DNA of 64,000 bases from Chloroflexota bacterium. GTDB lineage: Bacteria > Chloroflexota > Dormibacteria > Dormibacterales > Dormibacteraceae. This document shows, one piece after another, positions 21,426 through 28,937 of this stretch (the stretch's first letter is position 1; every line of letters starts with the position of its first letter). Location of the stretch: the NCBI GenBank assembly GCA_005882135.1, contig VBDR01000029.1, forward strand, positions 1 to 64,000, written 5' to 3'. The position numbers and the translations under genes were made by a program. The notes under the pieces are model-generated. The model searched no databases and was not told the DNA's origin. It was given only the letters and a program-made list of their open reading frames with translations.

Positions 21426-22225
21426 CGGTTGTTCATTCGGTAGCGAAGAAACAGAAAGTCGCCGTGGCGGCGGGCGCTGAGCAGGCGGGTCCAAAGGCCG
21501 CGTCCAGGCAGTAGCTCGGCGCCGGCCACCATGCCGGGGCGAGGTGTGCCGTCGCGTCCCGCGACGACGGGCGAGATGGTGAGGAAAGCCTCGTCGAGCA
21601 GGTCTCCCTCGATGAGCTCGCCCATCACATGCGGCCCTCCCTCGGTGAGGATCGCGCCGTAGCCACGCTCGCGCAGCTCGGCCACCGCGCGCTTGACGTC
21701 GACAGCGCCCCTCTGCCCGATCTCGATCAGCTCGCAGGAGTCGGGTAACCGACCTCCCAACGCGGCTGCGCCGGCGCTGGTGGTGACGATCGTCGCTCCG
21801 ACCGCAACCGCCGGATGCGAGATCGCGATGTCACCGGAGCCGGTCAGCACCACCAGCCTGGGCCGTGGCTTGCGGCCGAGGGTGTTCCGGAGCTCGGCGA
21901 AGCCGGCAGCCAGGTCCGCGTAGATGTGCTCTGGCGTCCACTGATGTCCAGGCGTTGCGCGCAGCGTTTCCGCGCCGATCAGGACCGCGTCGGCGAACGC
22001 CCTCAGCAGTCCCATCAAGAAACGGTCAGCCTGGTTGCGGCCGCTGATCACCGATCCCGCGGACGGGCTCGAACCCAGCGCCACGACGCCGTCGATCGAC
22101 GAGACGAAGTTCGAATAGAGGACGCGGTCGCCGAAGCCGAGCGGGCCATAGATGTTCTCGAGCTCCGCCGGCATCGTGGAGGGAGGGAGGTCGTCCTCGT
22201 AGAGGACTTCGAACGGAGCGATCAG
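21422..22225 (-). CDS. RibD C-terminal-type reductase (pyrimidine reductase family)
   Basis: A protein of about 250-267 aa of the RibD C-terminal/DHFR-like fold, which in riboflavin synthesis reduces a pyrimidine with NADPH. Seen: VSSIDGVVAL, ADAVLIGAETLRA, LTGSGDIAI, TEGGPHVMGELI and LDEAFLTISPVVAGRD. No deaminase domain is present. The start is unclear. Family-like sequence (FEVLYEDD) lies before the first ATG at 22174, so I use a CTG at 22225 that overlaps the folE stop; the ATG is the conservative choice. Coupled to folE, it may act on a pterin or flavin precursor. Confidence 0.75.
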   Translation of the reverse strand: MIAPFEVLYEDDLPPSTMPAELENIYGPLGFGDRVLYSNFVSSIDGVVALGSSPSAGSVISGRNQADRFLMGLLRAFADAVLIGAETLRATPGHQWTPEHIYADLAAGFAELRNTLGRKPRPRLVVLTGSGDIAISHPAVAVGATIVTTSAGAAALGGRLPDSCELIEIGQRGAVDVKRAVAELRERGYGAILTEGGPHVMGELIEGDLLDEAFLTISPVVAGRDGTPRPGMVAGAELLPGRGLWTRLLSARRHGDFLFLRYRMNNR

Positions 22226-22875
22226 TGTTCGATGCGGGGATTGACGGCCGCGAGGAACTCGGTGCGGAGCTGCGGATCGCTCTCGTAGTTCCCGCGCCAG
22301 AATGAGGTCCAGGTCCTCGAGTGGCCCTCGCGCACGCCCCGCATCTGGGTGCACAGGTGGGTCGCATTGAGGTGGACGGCGACGCCATGCGGCTCGAGCA
22401 CGCGCACCAGCTCGTCAGCGATCTCCACGCCCACTCGCTCCTGGACCGTGAATCGCCGCGCGAACACCCGCACCAGCCTCGACAGCTTTGAGATGCCGAT
22501 GATCTCTTCGTGCGCGATGTAGCCGATGTAGGCGTGACCGTGAAATGGGAGCACGTGGTGCTCGCACAGCGAGTAGAACTCGATGGGTCCCTCGATGACC
22601 TGGCTGATGGTGCAGTCGGGCCCGCCGTGGCACTCGGTCGGGAACGCGGTCAGCAGCTTGGGATCCCCTTCGTAGCCGGCCGTCGATTCGAAGAGCGCGT
22701 GCAGGTAGCGACTGGGGGTTGCGCGGGTCCCCGGGGTGTCGAGGTTCATCCCGAACGCCTCGAGGATCTCGGCGGCGTAGCTCTCGAACTTCTTCCACTG
22801 CTCGGGGGAGATGTGGCGCGGGCGGACCTGTTCCCAGTGCGTGGTCTCTTCAGGATCGAACGCAAGCGTTGACAT
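22222..22875 (-). CDS. folE: GTP cyclohydrolase I
   Basis: Converts GTP to 7,8-dihydroneopterin triphosphate, the first step of folate/pterin synthesis (217 aa). The zinc and catalytic residues are in SLCEHHVLPFHG and THLCTQMRG; KLSRLVRVFARRFTVQERVG is the family core. A CHGGPDC insert occurs in the N-terminal half. ATG at 22875. It faces a divergent glycosyltransferase gene across about 97 bp. Confidence 0.95.
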   Translation of the reverse strand: MSTLAFDPEETTHWEQVRPRHISPEQWKKFESYAAEILEAFGMNLDTPGTRATPSRYLHALFESTAGYEGDPKLLTAFPTECHGGPDCTISQVIEGPIEFYSLCEHHVLPFHGHAYIGYIAHEEIIGISKLSRLVRVFARRFTVQERVGVEIADELVRVLEPHGVAVHLNATHLCTQMRGVREGHSRTWTSFWRGNYESDPQLRTEFLAAVNPRIEH

Positions 22876-22972
22876 GCTGCAGTCCTCCAGGTGGCCGGTC
22901 GATTAAGGCAACTCTACGCCGTGATGAACTGGGGTCCGAATTCGTGCGTTCGGGATTAGAGTGGTGGGCTCG

Positions 22973-23752
22973 ATGTCCCTGAACCAGGTTCTTTCGGTGA
23001 TGATTCCGGCCTTCAACGAGGAGCGCACGCTCGATGTGATCATGAAACATGTCCTCGAGCAGCCAGAGGTTGGCGAGGTCATCGCGGTCGACGACGGCTC
23101 GACGGACGGAACCTGGGCCATCATGAGCCGCTTCGCCGAGCGCGATCGCCGCGTGCGTGCGTTCCGGCAGGAGGCAAACCGCGGCAAAGGCGCCGCCTTG
23201 CGCCGCGCGATCGCCGAGATCCGGATGCCATTCGCGCTCGTCCAGGACGCCGACCTCGAGTACGACCCTCGCGACTATCCCACCCTGCTCCGGCCGCTGG
23301 TCGAAGGCCGCGCGGACGTGGTTTACGGGGTCCGCGGATTCGCCGGCCAGACCGCCTTCAGCTTCTGGTTTGTGATCGGCAACAAGGCGGTGACGTTCGC
23401 CGCCAACCTGCTCTTCGACTGCTACATCTCAGACCTCGAGAGCGGCTACAAAGCGCTTCGAGCGGACCTCTGGCGGCGTCTCAACCTGCAAGGCGAGCGA
23501 TTTGACATCGAGCCTGATATCACCGCCCGCGTCCTGCGCCTGGGCTATCGGATCCACGAGGTGCCGATCCGGTACTACGCGCGCAGCCGGGCCGAGGGTA
23601 AGAAGCTGACCTGGCTCGACGGATTACGGGCGATCGGTGAGCTGGTGCGCCTTCGCCTGACGCCGTACGGCGGGCTGTTCGGCCGCATCGCCGATCCGGG
23701 CTACCACCGCGAGCGCCAGCGGCAGCTATCCCTGCGCCACCCCTTGATGTAA
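22973..23752 (+). CDS. family 2 glycosyltransferase (dolichol-phosphate-mannose-synthase-like)
   Basis: GT2 enzyme of about 259 aa. The GT-A fold is shown by [35 protein letters not shown] and the metal-binding [11 protein letters not shown] (DxD). [14 protein letters not shown] and [16 protein letters not shown] are typical of polyprenyl-phosphate sugar transferases. No C-terminal membrane helices are present, so it is the soluble or peripheral form. The ATG at 22973 is chosen over GTGs at 22961 and 22964. The acceptor is not known. Confidence 0.85.
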   Translation: MSLNQVLSVMIPAFNEERTLDVIMKHVLEQPEVGEVIAVDDGSTDGTWAIMSRFAERDRRVRAFRQEANRGKGAALRRAIAEIRMPFALVQDADLEYDPRDYPTLLRPLVEGRADVVYGVRGFAGQTAFSFWFVIGNKAVTFAANLLFDCYISDLESGYKALRADLWRRLNLQGERFDIEPDITARVLRLGYRIHEVPIRYYARSRAEGKKLTWLDGLRAIGELVRLRLTPYGGLFGRIADPGYHRERQRQLSLRHPLM

Positions 23753-23763
23753 TTTGCTCAGCG

Positions 23764-23817
23764 GCTCCCCACTTGTGGGGAGGTGGCGCGGAGCGCCGGA
23801 GGGGCTGCGCCGGAGGG
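23764..23817 (-). repeat. double-hairpin palindromic element, copy 3
   Basis: Read on the minus strand: CCCTCCGGCGC lead, palindrome GGCGC-TCC-GCGCC, then CCTCCCC-ACAAG-TGGGGAG. It fills the space between two convergent genes (ends at 23752 and 23820). It has no T-run, so it is not a classical terminator. Confidence 0.8.
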
Positions 23818-23819
23818 AG

Positions 23820-24581
23820 CTAGCCCGCCCCCTGGAGGTCGATCACGAGCCGGTCGGGATTGGTGAGGAAGAACGCCCGGTAGCAGCCGGACCCGTTGAC
23901 GCCGAGGCCGAGCTGAACCACGCCCTCGAAATCCTCAAGCCGCTTGACCTCGGCCAGGATCGGATATCCGGTCACGATGTCGAGGGACCCGTTGTACGCG
24001 CTGTGCAGGTCGGAGCCGTGGATCACGACGAGGACACCCTTGCGGCCCTTGAGCGTCGCCGCCATCCCGCTGGGCGATTGGGTGAACGTGGTATCCCCGC
24101 GCGTGCTGATCTGTACGTCGTGCGGCATCCCGTTGCTGAATTCAACGCTCACCCGGTCGTACGTGTCATGTGCTCCGGTCCGCAGTGAGCTCACGAATGC
24201 GACCGGTGGTGTCGGCGTCGGGGCCGTGGTCGCATTGAAGACAAAGTCCTGCTGGACGCACGTGAAGGCAGGCAGCTGCGCGTCGGGGGTCGCCGACGGG
24301 CTGGGACCTGGGGACGCGCTTGGCGACGCGCCAGGACTCGCTGTCGGAGCTCCGACGCCGGCGTTCGAGGTCGGCCGCCTCAATGGATTGCCCACAAACA
24401 GCACGCCAACGACGAGCACGGCGATCACGCACGCGGCGACGGTCGCGATCCAGAAAGGACCTCGTGCCTCCGGGGCCTGGGCGATCGATGAGCGCACGCG
24501 GTCGCGGAGGGCGGGACTGGGTGAGCCGCTCATCTCGTCAAACGTGTGGTTCAGCTCGCGGCGGAAATTCTCGTTGCTCAC
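23820..24581 (-). CDS. membrane-anchored partner of the ECF sigma factor, with AMIN-like outer domain
   Basis: A 253-aa protein: cytoplasmic N-terminus of about 45 residues (RRELNHTFDEM onward), one membrane helix (WIATVAACVIAVLVVGVLFVG), a Pro/Ser/Ala linker, and an outer domain of about 150 residues ending in DRLVIDLQG. That end and the TYDRVSVEFSNG core resemble AMIN-like domains. Its GTG follows the sigma-factor stop by one nucleotide, so it is probably the anti-sigma factor; it lacks the usual HxxxCxxC zinc motif. A paralogous outer domain occurs in the gene at 25840. The role is inferred from position and topology. Confidence 0.65.
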   Translation of the reverse strand: MSNENFRRELNHTFDEMSGSPSPALRDRVRSSIAQAPEARGPFWIATVAACVIAVLVVGVLFVGNPLRRPTSNAGVGAPTASPGASPSASPGPSPSATPDAQLPAFTCVQQDFVFNATTAPTPTPPVAFVSSLRTGAHDTYDRVSVEFSNGMPHDVQISTRGDTTFTQSPSGMAATLKGRKGVLVVIHGSDLHSAYNGSLDIVTGYPILAEVKRLEDFEGVVQLGLGVNGSGCYRAFFLTNPDRLVIDLQGAG

Positions 24582-24582
24582 G

Positions 24583-25116
24583 TCAGAACACCTCCTCCAT
24601 CGTGAGGTCAGCCCGCAACCGCTTCGCGGCGCGGTAGATGCGCGACTTGGCGGCGGACGGTGAAACGCGCAGCGTCCTCGCCACCTCATCGAGCGGAAGG
24701 TCGAGATAGAAGTGAAGGACCAGGGGCAGCCGCTCGTCAGGAGCCAGGCGCATGAGCGCGCGATGCAGATCGGACGAGCTTTCGCGCCCCTCCGGCGCCT
24801 GGGCCGGAAGTTCGGCCAGCTTGATCACCGAAAACCAGCGCGTCCGGCGAGCCATCCGGCATTCATTCGCGACGATCGAGAGGAACCAGGCTCTCAGGGA
24901 ATGGGCGTCGCCCCGCAGCTGCCGCAGCTTCCGCCACGCCTTGATGGAGGCCTCCTGGACGGCATCCTCGGCCGCGCTCCGGTCCCCCAGCATCACCGCC
25001 GCCAGCCGGTAGGCCGGGTCGAGAAGCGGGTCGATCAGCTGCGAGAACGATTCCAGGTCGCCCTGGGCCGCCCGGGCCAGGATCTGGGGTCGTTGCTCCA
25101 ACACAGCGGCAGACAT
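24583..25116 (-). CDS. ECF-family RNA polymerase sigma factor
   Basis: A 177-aa sigma-70 family protein of the extracytoplasmic-function type. Region 2 is seen in YRLAAVMLGDRSAAEDAVQE and AWFLSIVANECR; region 4 in LDEVARTLRVSPSAAKSRIYRAAKRLR. It is followed at once by a single-pass membrane protein, the usual sigma/anti-sigma order. Its target promoters cannot be deduced here. ATG at 25116. Confidence 0.9.
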   Translation of the reverse strand: MSAAVLEQRPQILARAAQGDLESFSQLIDPLLDPAYRLAAVMLGDRSAAEDAVQEASIKAWRKLRQLRGDAHSLRAWFLSIVANECRMARRTRWFSVIKLAELPAQAPEGRESSSDLHRALMRLAPDERLPLVLHFYLDLPLDEVARTLRVSPSAAKSRIYRAAKRLRADLTMEEVF

Positions 25117-25173
25117 ATTGCTGCTTGTTGGATGCGCGAAACAGCTTGCCGGTTGCAGCCCGGTAGTCGGGCT

Positions 25174-25692
25174 TCAGCTCCTCCGCCGCATCGCGGGCTC
25201 CCGCGGAGCGCGATTCGGCGACGGCGGAGCCGGTGTCGGCGGCCGCCGGCCGAATCCGCCAGGCGGCCCCGACGGCCCCTCGTCTTCGTGGCGACGCCTC
25301 CACCGAAGCTTTGGCGGGCGGTCACGCCGGTACTCGCGGGCGCGCTCCGCGGCCAGCTCGAAGTTTTCGCAGAACTTCTCGTTGCCGGTTTGGGTCCTGA
25401 GAGCCAGGATGTCCTCGCGCAGCTCATCCCAGTACAGGTCGAATGCGAAGGCGTCGAAGAGAAGAGCCTCTGGGATCAGGTGGTGCAGGGTCAGGACGCT
25501 GATCTCCTCGAAGACGTGCGCCAGGAGCATGTAGTCGTCGGCCTGGAGGTTCTTTTTGAGCAGGCGGCCGAAGGCGGTCGCCGTCGGTTCGCTGTGGAGC
25601 GTGTGCATGATCCCGATGAACGTCTGGGCGTGCTCCGCGGAGACGCGCCCGAAGCCTGGTGCCGGCGGACCTGACTCGGTCGGGCTGGGCAT
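25174..25692 (-). CDS. hypothetical protein
   Basis: A 172-aa protein. Residues about 20-120 are helical and rich in aromatic and acidic residues (TFIGIMHTLHSE, FEEISVLTLHHL, FDLYWDELREDIL). The last 50 residues are Arg/Pro-rich and probably disordered. It has no signal peptide or membrane helix. It lies 57 nt upstream of the ECF sigma gene on the same strand and may share its promoter. I do not recognise the family. Confidence 0.55.
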   Translation of the reverse strand: MPSPTESGPPAPGFGRVSAEHAQTFIGIMHTLHSEPTATAFGRLLKKNLQADDYMLLAHVFEEISVLTLHHLIPEALLFDAFAFDLYWDELREDILALRTQTGNEKFCENFELAAERAREYRRDRPPKLRWRRRHEDEGPSGPPGGFGRRPPTPAPPSPNRAPREPAMRRRS

Positions 25693-25839
25693 GAACGAGG
25701 TTCCAGCCTAGACCCTTGGTGCGAAAATCGCCACCTCCGGTCGTGACAAATTCAACATGGTGTCGACGCGCCGAAGGATGCACGATATGCGGAGTGACCA
25801 CGGGTCGCGTGTCGGGCTGCTCCCAAATCTTGCTCTGAC

Positions 25840-26493
25840 GTGCGGGTACCGCTTGCTCTTCGATCCCGCCCGCGGGCACGCTCAGGTTCTCGACATGGGC
25901 TTCGCTACGGGCTCGCCGTCGCGGCCACGGTCATCGTCATCCTCATCCTCGGCGTGATTGCGATCGCGGCCGTGGTCCGCCATCCAGACGGGCAAGTCTC
26001 GGCAAGCCAGTCGACACGCGGTCCGGGCGCCAAACCAACGCCAACCGACCCTCTCGTGTCGATGGAATTCAAGTGCTCGGCCAGCATCGGCCTTGGCATC
26101 TCGGGCGCCCCTCCCGTCGCCCGTGTCAATGCGGTGCGAGCGGAGCGGCACGCGGGATTTGACCGTGTGACCATCGCATTTACGAACGCTCGACCTGGCG
26201 GGGTCACCGTCACAGCTCAGAACAGCGCCACATTTGTGGGCGCGGACGGATCCCCGATCACGCTGTCCGGGACGAGTGGGACCCTGGTGACGTTCAAGGG
26301 CGCCGACAGCCGGACCGACTATCACGGACCCGCTGACATCAAAGTCGATCTGGCCACGGTTCTGGAGCTCCGCAAGGTCGAGGATTCCGGCACCACGGTC
26401 CAGTGGGCCGTGGGAGTCGCGTCACCTGCGTGTTTTCGCGCCATGTTCTATTCGAGTCCGGTAAGGCTTGTCGTCGACTTCCGAGCCGAATAG
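25840..26493 (+). CDS. single-pass membrane protein with AMIN-like domain
   Basis: A 217-aa protein with an Arg-rich start, a membrane helix (GLAVAATVIVILILGVIAIAAVV), a short linker and an outer domain of about 145 residues. The outer domain parallels that of the sigma-factor partner at 23820: GFDRVTIAFTNARPGG, GTLVTFKGADSRTDYHG, VLELRKVEDSG, CFRAMFYSSPVRLVVDF. The two are therefore paralogues flanking the sigma gene in opposite directions. The GTG at 25840 has no clear ribosome binding site. Probably a cell-envelope protein; ligand unknown. Confidence 0.6.
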   Translation: MRVPLALRSRPRARSGSRHGLRYGLAVAATVIVILILGVIAIAAVVRHPDGQVSASQSTRGPGAKPTPTDPLVSMEFKCSASIGLGISGAPPVARVNAVRAERHAGFDRVTIAFTNARPGGVTVTAQNSATFVGADGSPITLSGTSGTLVTFKGADSRTDYHGPADIKVDLATVLELRKVEDSGTTVQWAVGVASPACFRAMFYSSPVRLVVDFRAE

Positions 26494-26517
26494 GTCAATA
26501 CGATGAGGACGAACTAA

Positions 26518-27147
26518 GTGAACGCGCCGCTGGGACCGTTTCTGGGCTCGTGGACCGTGATGATGGCGGCGATGATGCTGCCGTCGGCAATGCCGATGAT
26601 CCTGCTGCATCGACGTGGGGTCGCCGGCGCGGGTCCGATTCGGTCTGGGCTGCGAACCGGAATCTTTGTCGGCGCCTATCTCCTGGTCTGGGCAACTGCC
26701 GGCGTCGTCGTCTGGCTCGGGGCTCGGATCACCGATGCGCTCCTCCCGATGGGCGCCCGTCCATTGGCAGTTGCCGCCGTCCTGCTTCTGGCCGGCGTCT
26801 ACCAGTTCACGCCCCTCAAGACGACTTGCTTGCGGACCTGCCGCAGCCCGATGGACTTCCTCTTGACCCACTGGTATCCCGGCCTGGCGGGCGAACTTCG
26901 CCTGGGCCTGGAGCACGGCCTCGACTGCTTGGGCTGCTGCTGGGCGCTGATGGCGGTGTTCGTGGGCGCGGGCGCGATGGGTCTGTTATGGGCCGCGATC
27001 ATCGCGGTGGCGGTATTCGCGGAGAAAGTCTTGCCGCGGGGGTCCGAGTTCGGCCGCGCGATCGGGGCCGGGCTTATCGCCGGCGCCGTGTTGGTGGCGG
27101 CGCGACCTGAAATCGCGCAATCTCTACTGGGCAAGATGTCGGGTTAG
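26518..27147 (+). CDS. DUF2182 family multi-pass membrane protein
   Basis: A 209-aa integral membrane protein with about six hydrophobic segments. Family features: MMAAMMLPSAMPMI, YQFTPLKTTCLRTCRSP, LRLGLEHGLDCLGCCWALM and VFAEKVLPRG. The conserved Cys and His residues suggest metal binding or copper handling, which is an inference. It lies 10 nt upstream of a DUF1326 gene, and the two families commonly occur as neighbours. GTG start after AGGACG. Confidence 0.8.
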   Translation: MNAPLGPFLGSWTVMMAAMMLPSAMPMILLHRRGVAGAGPIRSGLRTGIFVGAYLLVWATAGVVVWLGARITDALLPMGARPLAVAAVLLLAGVYQFTPLKTTCLRTCRSPMDFLLTHWYPGLAGELRLGLEHGLDCLGCCWALMAVFVGAGAMGLLWAAIIAVAVFAEKVLPRGSEFGRAIGAGLIAGAVLVAARPEIAQSLLGKMSG

Positions 27148-27157
27148 GAGGAATGAC

Positions 27158-27778
27158 ATGGCAGCCGTGAAGCCGTCCAACTGGATGATGAAGGGCCAGG
27201 TCGTCGTCTCCTGCAACTGCGATTACGGGTGTCCCTGCAACGTGAACGGGCGTCCCAGCACTGGCAAGTGCGAGGGCGGTTGGACCTGGCACATCGAACA
27301 GGGGGCGCAAGGTGACGTGCGGCTCGACGGCCTGAACATCGGCCTCTACTGCAACTGGCCGGCCGCGATTCATGAGGGGAACGGGGTCGCGACCTACCTG
27401 ATCGACGAACGGGCCGATGAGCCGCAGCGCGCCGCGCTGCGAGTGCTGCTGGAAGGGAACGCCGGCGGTCCGTGGGGGATCTTCCGCAGGACCTTCAGCG
27501 AGCTTCACGGCCCCCGATACGTGCGCTACGAGGTGGACGGGGACACGAACCTGCCGCGGGTCCTGGCCGCCGATGCGCTCGCGGTCGATCTGGAGTACAT
27601 CCGGAACCCGGTCACTGGGGAGACGATCCACCCGCGCGTGGTCCTGCCCGAGGGCCTCGTGGTCAAGGAGGCTGCACTCGTCGGCACCAAACAGTTCAAG
27701 GTGAAGGACGACCACGTGAGCTACGACCATTCAGGCCGATACGGCGCGTTCGGCTTCTTCCAGTACTTCGGTCCCTAG
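27158..27778 (+). CDS. DUF1326 domain protein
   Basis: A 206-aa soluble protein of the DUF1326 family. The hallmark is an N-terminal cysteine cluster, VVVSCNCDYGCPCNVNGRP, then a Trp-rich stretch (EGGWTWHIEQG). It has no signal peptide. AGGAGG lies 7 nt before the ATG. It probably forms an operon with the DUF2182 membrane protein. The cysteine motif suggests metal or redox binding, but no reaction is established. Confidence 0.8.
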   Translation: MAAVKPSNWMMKGQVVVSCNCDYGCPCNVNGRPSTGKCEGGWTWHIEQGAQGDVRLDGLNIGLYCNWPAAIHEGNGVATYLIDERADEPQRAALRVLLEGNAGGPWGIFRRTFSELHGPRYVRYEVDGDTNLPRVLAADALAVDLEYIRNPVTGETIHPRVVLPEGLVVKEAALVGTKQFKVKDDHVSYDHSGRYGAFGFFQYFGP

Positions 27779-27826
27779 CAGGAGACATGGCGGGGCATCA
27801 CAGCGGGACCTGAGCTTGGTTCGGAT

Positions 27827-27918
27827 TGGCGGAGCGGGAGGGATTTGAACCCTCGAGGCCCTTGCGGGCCTACGGCATTTCCAGTGCCGCGCCCTCGACC
27901 GAGCTAGGCGACCGCTCC
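27827..27918 (-). tRNA. tRNA-Ser (anticodon GGA)
   Basis: Folds as a class II tRNA: acceptor GGAGCGG/CCGCTCC, D-stem GCCT/GGGC, anticodon stem CGGCA/TGCCG with loop CTGGAAA, long variable arm GGCCC-GCAA-GGGCC, T-arm GAGGG-TTCAAAT-CCCTC, discriminator G and encoded CCA. It reads UCC and UCU serine codons. Bases 9-25 have a perfect antisense copy in the leader just upstream. Confidence 0.95.
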
Positions 27919-27961
27919 GCGTTCATTCTCGCAACTACCGAGAATCGCCTAGCTCGGTCGA
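27895..27961. repeat. 17-bp perfect inverted repeat joining the tRNA-Ser D-arm to its own leader
   Basis: TCGACCGAGCTAGGCGA at 27895-27911, inside the tRNA gene, and its exact reverse complement at 27945-27961, in the leader, are 33 nt apart. The spacer holds a second hairpin, ATTCTCG-N7-CGAGAAT. In a transcript reading into the tRNA, the leader copy could pair with tRNA bases 9-25. Confidence 0.9.
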
Positions 27962-28252
27962 CCGCCGCGTCGGCAGTCTGTGGAACCTGATCCGTCGTGC
28001 CGCGGCGGACTCGACCGTGCGACCGCTCCGCGTTCATTCTCGCAACTACCGAGAATCGCCTAGCTCGGTCGACCGCCGCGTCGGCAGTCTGTGGAACCTG
28101 ATCCGTCGTGCCGCGGCGGACTCAACCGTGCGACCGCTCCGCGTTCATTCTCGCAACTACCGAGAATCGCCTAGCTCGGTCGACCGCCGCGCCTGCGTCC
28201 TGGAGAGTCGATCAGGCCTTGGGGGGCGGATTCGACCGTGCGACCGCTCCGC
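27910..28252. repeat. 111-bp tandem repeat array in front of tRNA-Ser
   Basis: Units begin at GACCGCTCC at 27910, 28021, 28132 and 28242 (spacing 111, 111, 110). Each unit holds the complement of the first nine tRNA bases, the ATTCTCG hairpin and the antisense D-arm copy. Units 1 and 2 differ by about one base; the second half of unit 3 has diverged. The fourth start is only a fragment, lying inside the 3' end of rpiA. The array fills the 293-bp gap between tRNA and rpiA, and I see no protein gene in it. Confidence 0.9.
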
Positions 28253-28937
28253 CTGAGAGTCTACCTATCGCTTTTGGGCCTTCCGGTCCGGCCACGATCA
28301 CCGTGTCGGCCATGCCGATGAACAACCCGTGCTCGACCACGCCCGTCAATTTCTTGAGCTCGACACCGAAATCGGCGGGGTTCTTGATCCCGCCTTCCAT
28401 CGTCACGTCGAGGATCAGGTTGCCGTTGTCGGAGATGTAGGGCGTCTCTTCCCCACCTCGCACGACCAGGCTCTGGGCCAGGGCCGCCAATCGCTCGGCT
28501 GTGGATCGCCACAGGAACGGCAGCACCTCGACGGGCAGCACACCAACACCAAGCTGCTTGACCAGCTTGGATTCGTCGACCACGACCACGAAACGTCTCG
28601 AAGCTGCCGCCACCAGCTTCTCCCTGACCAGCGCGCCACCCCGTCCCTTGATGAGATTGAGCGCGGGATCGACCTCGTCCGCGCCGTCGACCGTGAGGTC
28701 GATCTGCCCCGCAATCTCGGTCACGATGGGGATGCCGAGCTCGGCCGCGAGCTCGGCTGTTTCGCGCGACGTGGGCACACCTCGCACCTTCATGCCCTCC
28801 TCGACCAGCCGGCCGACCCCTTCTGTGAAATACCGGGCGGTGGAGCCGCTGCCCAGGCCAAGCAGCATGCCGTCCTGGACCAGCTCCAGCGCCTTGTAGG
28901 CTGCGGACTGCTTGAGCTCGTCACTCAAGAGCGTCAC
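28212..28937 (-). CDS. rpiA: ribose-5-phosphate isomerase A
   Basis: Interconverts ribose-5-phosphate and ribulose-5-phosphate (241 aa). Motifs: GLGSGSTARYFTEG, QIDLTVDGADEVDP, LIKGRGGALVREK, VVVDESKLV and GGIKNPADF. The GTG at 28937 overlaps the rpe stop; a TTG three codons later is possible. The last residues (SGGAVARSNPPPKA) are encoded by the terminal fragment of the tRNA-linked repeat array, so the C-terminus was probably rewritten by that repeat. Last gene of the pentose phosphate operon. Confidence 0.93.
   Translation of the reverse strand: MTLLSDELKQSAAYKALELVQDGMLLGLGSGSTARYFTEGVGRLVEEGMKVRGVPTSRETAELAAELGIPIVTEIAGQIDLTVDGADEVDPALNLIKGRGGALVREKLVAAASRRFVVVVDESKLVKQLGVGVLPVEVLPFLWRSTAERLAALAQSLVVRGGEETPYISDNGNLILDVTMEGGIKNPADFGVELKKLTGVVEHGLFIGMADTVIVAGPEGPKAIGRLSGGAVARSNPPPKA

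Noticed and set aside
22226-22354. Longer RibD-C frame starting at 22354
   Set aside because: It would overlap folE by more than 130 nt and encodes no family-like sequence.
27910-28252. CRISPR array
   Set aside because: Unit length is 111 bp with nearly identical units and no distinct spacers; no cas genes are near.
27910-28252. Additional tRNA-Ser genes or an integration site from a mobile element
   Set aside because: The repeats hold only tRNA bases 1-9 and an antisense D-arm copy, not a 3' half; no integrase is present.
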